From Candidatus Margulisiibacteriota bacterium (lineage in GTDB: Bacteria > Margulisbacteria > Termititenacia > Termititenacales > Termititenacaceae): DNA of 18,603 nt. Of this stretch, positions 13,193 through 18,603 are shown one piece after another. The translations under genes and the position numbers were made by a program. The notes under the pieces were generated by a model, which was given only the letters and a program-made list of their open reading frames with translations, was not told where the DNA came from and made no database searches. The stretch's first letter is position 1. Every line of letters starts with the position of its first letter. The stretch covers positions 1 through 18,603 of the forward strand of contig JAIRZV010000143.1 of assembly GCA_031267055.1 (NCBI GenBank). The letters run 5' to 3'.

Positions 13193-14221
13193 TTATTTTT
13201 TCATTATGTAAATCGCGGTGTAATAACTGGGCATAGTATTTACAGATATAGAAGCGCTAGCTGTGCCTGTGTTTTCTATTGAAGTTGTAACTAGATTATC
13301 GGTAAATTTCTTGACAGAAGTGTTTCCCCTAACGCCGCCGCCATCTGTGTCAAAACCCATTCCGGTTACCGCAGTATAGGTGGTCGAAGCAACATCGCTA
13401 CCCTCGTCTCCCCACAGTTGCAGGGAACTGCTTGCCGTATGCTTATGCTGGAGCAACGGCACAGAAATTGTTTGTGTGTTTGTAGTCGTGGGGTTGTCGT
13501 AGGAAACGGCGCTGGTCGCGGTGCCACCGCGTAAAAATCTGTCACGCAAATCCGGCGAGCCGCCTGTGCTGTCGCAGACCTGCCATTTGCTTTTGAATTC
13601 TGTGCTGGCGTTTGTCCAGCCGCTTATAGATATAGCCAGTATCGTGCCTGACGGCAAAAGAGCATCTATTAACGTAGTAACAGTAGCAGAAACAGCAGAT
13701 GTAGCGGTGGCCACCCAAGCCGCCACTGCTCCGGTCGTCGGATATTTGGCTGCATCATCTTTGTTTGCGGCGGTAATTGACGTGACTTTATTGCTCGCGT
13801 CTTCTTTTCCACTAAGGCCGAGCGCGGAAATTGAGGACGCCAGCGCGGCCGCCACTGCTTTTTCCGTGGGTATTTTGTCATCGCTGGCGCTAGCCGTACT
13901 GATCTCCATAGTTGTGGCGGCTCTGGCCAGCTCGCCAAATGTTCCCACTGTCCCGGAATAAGCCACGATATTTTTGGCTGTGCCGGCGGGGATTTTATCT
14001 TGCTTGTCACTTCTCAATGTGCCGAGGTTTTTCCCGACTAATTTCGAGGACGGATAATAACTGTCGCTGGAACTGCTGGTTAAAGTCCCCGCGGTGTCCG
14101 TTGAATCCACTTGTTTATTGGCCACTTTTTCTTTGGTATTCAACGCGGCGGTCATCTTTGCCGCCGAGAGTGGAGCGCCTGTCGCGATCCCGTCATAATT
14201 GTCTGTGTAGTTACTAGCCAT
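13193..14221 (-). CDS. Phage tail-collar-domain (tail-fibre-like) protein B
   Basis: The 342-residue paralogue of protein A is encoded on the opposite strand. Residues 29-66 match A 39-76 without a change, and 108-149 match A 132-173. After about residue 170 the two diverge. The collar-like domain starts with LPSGTILAI at 189-197. It has a C-D-S-T-G-G-S-PDLRDRFLRGG stretch (216-233) and ends PSYYTAIYIMKK, as in A. The region between, which would form the exposed tip, has no evident similarity to A. GGGGGAGG (14228-14235) is 6 bases before the ATG. The promoter is a perfect consensus. It diverges from its own XRE gene. It is presumably a surface or tail-tip protein; its export route and partner are unknown. 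Confidence 0.85.
   Translation of the reverse strand: MASNYTDNYDGIATGAPLSAAKMTAALNTKEKVANKQVDSTDTAGTLTSSSSDSYYPSSKLVGKNLGTLRSDKQDKIPAGTAKNIVAYSGTVGTFGELARAATTMEISTASASDDKIPTEKAVAAALASSISALGLSGKEDASNKVTSITAANKDDAAKYPTTGAVAAWVATATSAVSATVTTLIDALLPSGTILAISISGWTNASTEFKSKWQVCDSTGGSPDLRDRFLRGGTATSAVSYDNPTTTNTQTISVPLLQHKHTASSSLQLWGDEGSDVASTTYTAVTGMGFDTDGGGVRGNTSVKKFTDNLVTTSIENTGTASASISVNTMPSYYTAIYIMKK
13718..14137 (-). repeat. Inverted duplicate, copy B (shared stalk of collar genes)
   Basis: This is the inverted partner of 9903-10364, encoding residues 29-168 of collar protein B. The exact 56-base match is 13824-13879. Similarity stops on the C-terminal side of the stalk, and also at the N-terminal side before residue 29, so the conserved block is bounded within the genes. 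Confidence 0.9.
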
Positions 14222-14267
14222 GATTTTCCTCCCCCGACCACATTATCTGTAAGACTAAGTTTTAATT

Positions 14268-14296
14268 ATTATATTATGTAATTACCAGCCTGTCAA
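14268..14296 (-). promoter_or_regulatory. Perfect consensus sigma-70 promoter of collar gene B
   Basis: Minus strand: TTGACA (14291-14296), 17-base spacer, TATAAT (14268-14273). Both hexamers and the spacing are ideal. The start would be near 14261, leaving a 40-base leader with a very strong Shine-Dalgarno site. Such a promoter would be costly without a repressor. The divergent XRE gene is the candidate. Confidence 0.88.
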
Positions 14297-14310
14297 GCTA
14301 AAAGTATAAT
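14282..14310 (+). promoter_or_regulatory. Promoter of XRE gene B, overlapping the collar B promoter
   Basis: TTACCA (14282-14287), 17-base spacer, TATAAT (14305-14310). The -35 of the opposite promoter (14291-14296) lies between its two hexamers. Polymerase cannot occupy both at once, and one bound regulator could control both. Confidence 0.65.
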
Positions 14311-14335
14311 CAAACATTAATCCAAGAGGTTAACC

Positions 14336-14647
14336 ATGGAAGAGCAAAATATTCTCGCCGTACTGGGTGAAAACATTAAGCAGTATCGCAATCGTTCGGG
14401 CTGGTCGCAAATCGATCTGGCGGAGAAAATAAATATTTCGATTCCTTTTCTCAGTAATATCGAGCAGGGCAAAACCTGGGTATCACTGCCGACTTTGGCC
14501 AAGTTTACCAAAGCTTTTGACGTGAATGTTTATGAATTGTTCAAATCGGACAAGCATTTGCCCGGTAAGCAAGCCAGGCTGATCCGCAAGTATACAGCTG
14601 ACGCGCAGGCTCTGCTGGGCAAGCTGGCGCGGAGATATTTAAATTAA
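14336..14647 (+). CDS. XRE-family helix-turn-helix regulator (module B)
   Basis: The 103-residue protein is a paralogue of the regulator at 9336-9662. The HTH core is NIKQYRNRSGWSQIDLAEKI, then NISIPFLSNIEQGKTWVSLPTLAKFTKAFDVNVYELF. The tail LIRKYTADAQALLGKLARRYL is the same kind of helix as in the A copy. AAGAGG (14324-14329) is 6 bases before the ATG. It is divergent from collar gene B with overlapping promoters, the mirror image of module A. Recognition-helix residues differ between the two (VPFISDLETGK against IPFLSNIEQGK), so they may have partly different operators. Confidence 0.9.
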   Translation: MEEQNILAVLGENIKQYRNRSGWSQIDLAEKINISIPFLSNIEQGKTWVSLPTLAKFTKAFDVNVYELFKSDKHLPGKQARLIRKYTADAQALLGKLARRYLN

Positions 14648-14660
14648 CAGTTTGAGGAAT

Positions 14661-14829
14661 GTTTCGCTGATGCGAAACACCCCACCGCAGCTACGCTGCA
14701 GCCTCCCCTTAATTAAGGCTGGCGAGCGTGGACTTCTCTGCACGCGAAGCCGTGTCAGTCGCATTGGCGACTGACTGAGGCTGGCTGGCGCGTAAGCGGC
14801 AGACTGGTGAGGTGGCTTGCGGTAGCAAG
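14661..14829. repeat. Structured palindromic intergenic repeat, copy 2 (longer)
   Basis: It fills most of the 226-base gap between convergent XRE gene B and folP. The outer arms match copy 1: the GTTTCGC/GCGAAAC hairpin (14661-14678), then CACCCCACC (14678-14686) against GGTGAGGTG (14806-14814). The right end CGCGTAAGCGGCAGACTGGT is shared with copy 1. The middle differs. The CCTCCCC hairpin is interrupted and about 50 bases are added, including GTCAGTCGC-ATTG-GCGACTGAC, a perfect 9-base hairpin. A CTTGC/GCAAG hairpin (14816-14829) closes it. It looks like a copy of the repeat with a nested palindrome inside. Confidence 0.8.
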
Positions 14830-14873
14830 ACATTGCATAGCTGTTTGCCAGGGAATAATCCAGTAAATAGTTA

Positions 14874-16040
14874 CTAAACATAATGCCTGCTCTGCCAAAT
14901 CGCGTGAAACATTTTAACCGCATCGAGATTGGCGGCGACGTCATGCACGCGTAAATAGTCAACCTGACCGAGCAGACCGGCAATGCTCGTCGCGGCTGTG
15001 CCGAATTCCCGCTGGTCGACAGGCCGGCGCAAGGTGTCGCCGATAACGGATTTGCGCGACGCGCCGAGCAGCACGGCACAGCCCAGACAGCGCAGAGCCC
15101 GCAGATTCTTGAGCAGGTAAAGATTTTGCGCGGCGGTTTTGCCAAAACCAATGCCCGGGTCGACAATAATATTTTGCAGAGGCACGCCGTATTGCCGCGC
15201 GGTGGCGATGCTTTTTTCTAAAAAGCGCAAAATGTCGCTGAGCAAATCAACGTATTGAGTTTTTTGCTGCATAACGCGCGAATTGCCACTGCGGTGCATG
15301 ATGATCAGCTTGGCGTTGTGTTCCGCGGCGATCTTGGCCAGCAATGGCTCGCGGGTCAGACCGGAAATGTCATTGATGATCCGCGCGCCGGCTTTGACCG
15401 CGGCGAGCGCGACGGCTTTTTTCGTCGTGTCGATCGAGATAACAGTTTTTGGCCGCCGCCGCAGAATTTCTTGAATGACCGGAATAGTCCGGCACAGTTC
15501 CTCCGCCGCGGGGATTTCCGGCGCGCCGGGTTTGGTGGTCTCGCCGCCGATGTCGATGACCCGCGCGCCTTCGCGCCAGAGGCGCAGGGTCTGACGGATA
15601 GCAGGCGCGCTTGCATTGTGCTGTCCGCCATCGGAAAACGAATCCGGCGTAACATTCAAAATGCCCATCAGGATCGGGATTTTGGGTTTAGGTTCCGTAC
15701 AATACCTGGCCAGACTTTCCGCCAGGGTGCGTAATTCCCCAAAGGCCTGATTTTTGAGTTTGGCCTGGATTTTCTTGAAATGCCGCCGCGTGCCGAATAG
15801 CAGTACGGAATATTTTTGCCGCGGTGCCAGAATTACCTCGCGTGGCAGGGCGCACTCCGCGCCGGCGGACAAGGCTTCTTCTTTTAATATAATGGCGCAG
15901 GAGCCGGTCAACTCGGTTATTTTGAGCGTGTTGGCAGAGAGTTTGTCGGTCATGTATTTGGCGCCCTCGACACTGACGCCGATGGCTAACATTTCACGGC
16001 GCAGGTCTTGTGCGGAAGCAATAGTCAGAGGGTACAGCAT
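14874..16040 (-). CDS. folP: Dihydropteroate synthase with N-terminal extension
   Basis: DHPS joins p-aminobenzoate to dihydropterin pyrophosphate, the step after FolK. The 388-residue protein has a catalytic TIM barrel from about 120 on: ILNVTPDSFSDGG (127-139), IDIGGETTKPG (162-172), SIDT (202-205), NDISG (223-227), IIMHR (246-250), DPGIGFGKT (294-302), GASRK (326-330) and RVHD (364-367). The usual Ser in the DIGGES motif is Thr here. Residues 1-115 are an extra domain (with ILKEEALSAGAECALP at 51-66) found in a known group of longer DHPS proteins with an NILKQEALS-like motif. The ATG is one base after the stop of the glycosyltransferase gene, so translation is coupled to it. Confidence 0.95.
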   Translation of the reverse strand: MLYPLTIASAQDLRREMLAIGVSVEGAKYMTDKLSANTLKITELTGSCAIILKEEALSAGAECALPREVILAPRQKYSVLLFGTRRHFKKIQAKLKNQAFGELRTLAESLARYCTEPKPKIPILMGILNVTPDSFSDGGQHNASAPAIRQTLRLWREGARVIDIGGETTKPGAPEIPAAEELCRTIPVIQEILRRRPKTVISIDTTKKAVALAAVKAGARIINDISGLTREPLLAKIAAEHNAKLIIMHRSGNSRVMQQKTQYVDLLSDILRFLEKSIATARQYGVPLQNIIVDPGIGFGKTAAQNLYLLKNLRALRCLGCAVLLGASRKSVIGDTLRRPVDQREFGTAATSIAGLLGQVDYLRVHDVAANLDAVKMFHAIWQSRHYV

Positions 16041-16041
16041 A

Positions 16042-17406
16042 TTATTTTAGCGTCCGAATTTGTGGATTAACGTATCTTTCGGGAAATTGCACGCCGGGCA
16101 GGAACGCCGACGCGCAAGTGAACAAAATAATATAGCTGATCAGCGCGCCGTAAATTGTAAATTGCGCAATGCTGTTTTTGCGCGACAACCACGCCGAGCC
16201 GAACAGGCAAATTGTAAAACAGATCAGGAATGGCAAAACTACCGGCAAATAAACTTCCTCGCCGTGCGTGTATTTAATGAACGGCAGAGCCAAAGCCAGA
16301 CCGGCGAAAACAAATCCCGTCCAAAAAAAAGATAGCGAGATAGGCTTGGCGTATTTATTTGCGGCGGACGAAGTTAAAAACGCGCCGCACAGAATGCTCA
16401 ACGGCGGAAAAAGTGGCAATAAATAACGCGGACCTTTGTAATGTCCGGAAACGGAAGTTAAGAGAAGCACCAGAAAAAACCAGCAGAGCATAAATAAAAT
16501 CTCCGGCCGGCGGCCAAAGTATTTATTTTTGTAAGCGGCATGAATAGCCGGAATAATTAACGGACTCCACGGCAAAAAACCCAGCCAGAGATAGAGAATA
16601 TTCAAATGCGGATCGATCTGCACGCCGGAGGACACTTCGCGATAACCGCCAGTCTCATCAATGGGGTGAAAAAATCTTTCGATATTTTCACTGTACAGCG
16701 CCGCGCCAAATTTCGCGCCGTGATTTTGAAATTGCGGGATAAGCCAGACCGAGCAAAGTGTTAAAAAAATAATTCCGGCTATAGCCAACCGCACGATTTG
16801 CTGTCCTAGTCCGGTGCGCCAGACCCGTTCCCGCCGCGTGACTATCAGATACACTCCAGCTGTCAAAAAAGGCAGAGCCGCTGGCAGCAAACCTTTGGTC
16901 AAAAAGCCCAGTCCTGCCGCCATGCCCAGCCCGTAAAGATACAGTGGCTTTTCGGTTTGTAAATATTCCAGAGCCAAAATCTGTCCGAGCAGCAGAAAAA
17001 ACAACATCGGAATATCCAGCATGGGCGAGGCGATTTGGTAAAAAAACATTAAAGCAGTGAGCAAAATAGCCGAAGAGCACAGAGCTGTCCGCTGAGCGAA
17101 ATGTTTGCGCGTAAAATAGTAGAGTAACCAAAGCGTGCCCGCCGCAAAAAGCGTATGCCAGAGATACACGCCAAAAAGATTTAGGCCACAGATTTTTAAA
17201 CTCAAAGCCATAAACCACATGCCCAGCACCGGCTTGGTCGTCAGCTGTTGGCTGTTAAACAAATCGCCGGTGGCCAGTATGCGCCGCGCTTTGCCGAGAT
17301 AATAAAAAGTATCTCCGTCGATGACCGGCACGAAAGGCAGGATAAAAAAGAATGCCAGAATAAATCCGGCGATCAGCCAAAAATCCAGACGTTTGAACAG
17401 GCGCAT
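16042..17406 (-). CDS. ArnT-like glycosyltransferase (PMT_2/GT83-type membrane protein)
   Basis: I chose the ATG at 17406 (454 residues). The frame is open further upstream to 17607, but that part runs antisense to the TamB-like gene and reads as unstructured Ser/Arg-rich sequence. The start MRLFKRLDFWLIAGFILAFFF is a normal first membrane helix, followed by the loop DGDTFYYLGKARRI, matching the acidic D-(E/D) catalytic site of PMT_2 enzymes. TTKPVLGMWF corresponds to the family K-P-P-L-x-x-W. About eleven hydrophobic segments follow. The family moves sugars from polyprenyl phosphate to lipid A or proteins in the periplasm. The sugar and acceptor are unknown here. An extended -10 lies 7 bases upstream with no ribosome site. 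Confidence 0.88.
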   Translation of the reverse strand: MRLFKRLDFWLIAGFILAFFFILPFVPVIDGDTFYYLGKARRILATGDLFNSQQLTTKPVLGMWFMALSLKICGLNLFGVYLWHTLFAAGTLWLLYYFTRKHFAQRTALCSSAILLTALMFFYQIASPMLDIPMLFFLLLGQILALEYLQTEKPLYLYGLGMAAGLGFLTKGLLPAALPFLTAGVYLIVTRRERVWRTGLGQQIVRLAIAGIIFLTLCSVWLIPQFQNHGAKFGAALYSENIERFFHPIDETGGYREVSSGVQIDPHLNILYLWLGFLPWSPLIIPAIHAAYKNKYFGRRPEILFMLCWFFLVLLLTSVSGHYKGPRYLLPLFPPLSILCGAFLTSSAANKYAKPISLSFFWTGFVFAGLALALPFIKYTHGEEVYLPVVLPFLICFTICLFGSAWLSRKNSIAQFTIYGALISYIILFTCASAFLPGVQFPERYVNPQIRTLK

Positions 17407-17413
17407 AAAGAGT

Positions 17414-17422
17414 ATTTTAGCA
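17414..17422 (-). promoter_or_regulatory. Extended -10 of the glycosyltransferase-folP operon (leaderless start predicted)
   Basis: Minus strand TGCTAAAAT, identical to the hrcA element, 7 bases before the ATG at 17406. It is back to back with the element at 17430-17438, with 7 bases between. Confidence 0.62.
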
Positions 17423-17429
17423 GAAAATT

Positions 17430-17438
17430 TGCTAGTAT
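17430..17438 (+). promoter_or_regulatory. Extended -10 of the TamB-like gene (leaderless start predicted)
   Basis: TGCTAGTAT fits TGnTAnnnT and ends 5 bases before the ATG at 17444. No Shine-Dalgarno site is present. Any -35 contacts would fall over the opposite promoter and the start of the glycosyltransferase gene. Confidence 0.55.
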
Positions 17439-17443
17439 TCGGC

Positions 17444-18603
17444 ATGCTGCGCTGGCGCCATTTTTGCGTGTTTTTCCTGCTGGGGGCGGCGCTGTCAGCC
17501 AATCCGCTGGACGTGCGCCGGTACTTAAAACCGTTGCTGGAAGAACAACTGGGCGCGCTGATTTCTAAAAATGTGGCGATCGGTGAGCTGCGTGGCAATT
17601 TATACAATCGCGTGATTTTGAACGACGTGACGGTCAGCGAAGCCGACGGCCAGAATACGATTTTGATCGGACGCGCCGAACTGACCTATAGTCTCAAAAA
17701 TATTCTGCTGCAAAAATTTGACGTCGTGTCCAATATCCGCGCTGTTTCGGTGGACGACGCGTATCTGCTGCTGAAACGCGACGCGCAGGACAAATGGAAT
17801 TTTGTTTTGCCGGCAAGCGGCGAAGACCAGAAGGACAACACCAGTAAAAAAACGCCAAAGCCGAAAATACACGTCAGCCTGAATAATATCAGCGTGCGCT
17901 ACATCGACGAAAAAGGCTGGGGACAAAAAAAACTGCCAAAACGTTATGATCAGCGGCTGTCCGCTCTGCACGGCACGGCGGACATTAAAGACGGCGAGAT
18001 CGTTTTTAGCGCGGCCGGCACACTGGGGGTAAATACCGGCGTGAGCCTCAGCGGCCGGTACGGTCAAGACTATGATTTGATTATTAACGCGCGGCAGGTC
18101 GATCTGGCCGAACACGGATTTTACGCGCTGTCTTTTTCGGATTACAAGGTCAACACCGGCCGCGCGGATATTGATTTTCACATCGCAGCCCGGGAAAAAT
18201 CCGCTCCGGCGCTTACCGCGGCTATGCGGGTGAGCGGCGGAGAATTTAAGCCCGGCGATATTTTAGCCGCACCGCTGCGGCAGATCGACGGAGCTTTGAG
18301 CTGGCAGGACGGCCGGATTTATTTTGACAATTTGCAGGCCGATTTGCTGGGCTCGCCGTTGACTCTCAACGGCACAATTTTGCTGGGCAAGATTCCCGAA
18401 GTCGATTTGCAGGGCAGTATTCGGGACGTCGATTTGCAAAAAAAATACAGCGTTTTCGTGCCGCTGGACGGTGTTTCTGGTGTAGCCGCGGCTTCCTTTG
18501 AATTAAAAGGTCCGCTGTCCGAATTATCCGGCGGCGGCCGTTTCGCGATCGCGGATTTGCATTATCTGCAAAACGAAATCGGATTGGTGTCGGCGGAGTT
18601 TGC
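17444..18603 (+). CDS. AsmA/TamB-like outer-membrane biogenesis protein, 3' partial
   Basis: The frame from the ATG at 17444 is open to the window edge (386 complete codons). Residues 1 to about 19 are a signal sequence or membrane anchor (MLRWRHFCVFFLLGAALSA). The rest is beta-rich with the alternating pattern and wording of AsmA/TamB/DUF748 proteins: VAIGELRGNLYNRVILNDVTVSEADG, a LTYSLKNILLQKF segment, LLKRDAQDKWNFVLP, then repeated DIKDGEIVFSAAGTLG and DLLGSPLTLNGTILLG units. Such proteins bridge the periplasm and help transport phospholipid or assemble outer-membrane proteins, which implies a diderm cell. Family TamBs exceed 1000 residues, so most of the gene lies outside. It diverges from the glycosyltransferase with 37 bases between starts. 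Confidence 0.83.
   Translation, partial: MLRWRHFCVFFLLGAALSANPLDVRRYLKPLLEEQLGALISKNVAIGELRGNLYNRVILNDVTVSEADGQNTILIGRAELTYSLKNILLQKFDVVSNIRAVSVDDAYLLLKRDAQDKWNFVLPASGEDQKDNTSKKTPKPKIHVSLNNISVRYIDEKGWGQKKLPKRYDQRLSALHGTADIKDGEIVFSAAGTLGVNTGVSLSGRYGQDYDLIINARQVDLAEHGFYALSFSDYKVNTGRADIDFHIAAREKSAPALTAAMRVSGGEFKPGDILAAPLRQIDGALSWQDGRIYFDNLQADLLGSPLTLNGTILLGKIPEVDLQGSIRDVDLQKKYSVFVPLDGVSGVAAASFELKGPLSELSGGGRFAIADLHYLQNEIGLVSAEF

Noticed and set aside
9789..14221. Diversity-generating retroelement target genes
   Set aside because: Tail-fibre-like variable proteins suggested it, but there is no reverse transcriptase, template repeat or adenine-biased variation. The differences are whole-tip replacements.
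9336..14647. Prophage or tailocin cluster
   Set aside because: Only collar-like genes and XRE regulators are present. No terminase, portal, capsid, sheath, tube, baseplate, lysin or integrase was seen.
17407..17607. 67-residue N-terminal extension of the glycosyltransferase
   Set aside because: It runs antisense to the TamB-like gene, reads as low-complexity Ser/Arg sequence and precedes a normal first membrane helix. The start at 17406 has an extended -10 at the right distance.
17600..18181. Minus-strand ORF at the right edge
   Set aside because: It is opposite the TamB-like frame, which has a signal sequence and family-like repeats. The plus-strand frame is open to the edge.

Overview
The window looks like a chromosomal segment of a diderm (outer-membrane) bacterium with balanced base composition, probably from a poorly sampled lineage. 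The diderm inference rests on an AsmA/TamB-like protein at the right edge and an ArnT-type lipid-linked sugar transferase beside it. Gene order does not match the textbook order of a well-studied phylum. A Margulisbacteria/WOR-1-like origin is only a guess. No rRNA, tRNA, CRISPR array, transposase or complete prophage was seen.

Layout. 1-513: 3' part of a hexapeptide-repeat acetyltransferase, ending in an intrinsic terminator. 550-6470: a rightward chaperone block, hrcA (a short form), an HD-domain hydrolase, grpE, dnaK, dnaJ and a YugP-type membrane zinc peptidase. 6624-7610 (minus): a WYL-domain regulator flanked on both sides by paired 19-bp palindromes. 7798-8442 (minus): tsaB. 8526-9326: a 2H phosphoesterase-like protein. 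9336-14647: the most unusual part. Two modules, each a small XRE regulator divergent from a phage-tail-collar-like gene, face each other as an inverted repeat. Between them lie a DUF4143-type ATPase and a single ORF fusing FolK to TsaE. 14874-17406 (minus): an ArnT-like glycosyltransferase followed one base later by folP. 17444 to the edge: a TamB/AsmA-like protein that continues beyond the window.

How the genes work together. The chaperone block is a DnaK system (DnaK, DnaJ, GrpE) with its usual repressor HrcA, plus a membrane protease and an HD hydrolase. FolK and FolP are consecutive steps of folate synthesis. TsaB and the TsaE half of the fusion belong to tRNA t6A synthesis. The two collar proteins share a nearly identical N-terminal half and have unrelated distal parts, as expected for alternative surface or receptor-binding tips. 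Their inverted arrangement would let homologous recombination exchange the tips.

Regulation. Several genes (hrcA, tsaB, folK-tsaE, the glycosyltransferase, the TamB-like gene and the WYL gene) lack a Shine-Dalgarno site and have an extended -10-like element 5 to 10 bases before the ATG, which predicts leaderless or near-leaderless mRNAs. Other genes (grpE, dnaK, the peptidase, both collar genes) have strong Shine-Dalgarno sites. I saw no CIRCE element near the hrcA/dnaK genes. Distinct palindromes lie in front of grpE, around the WYL gene and over the ATPase promoter.
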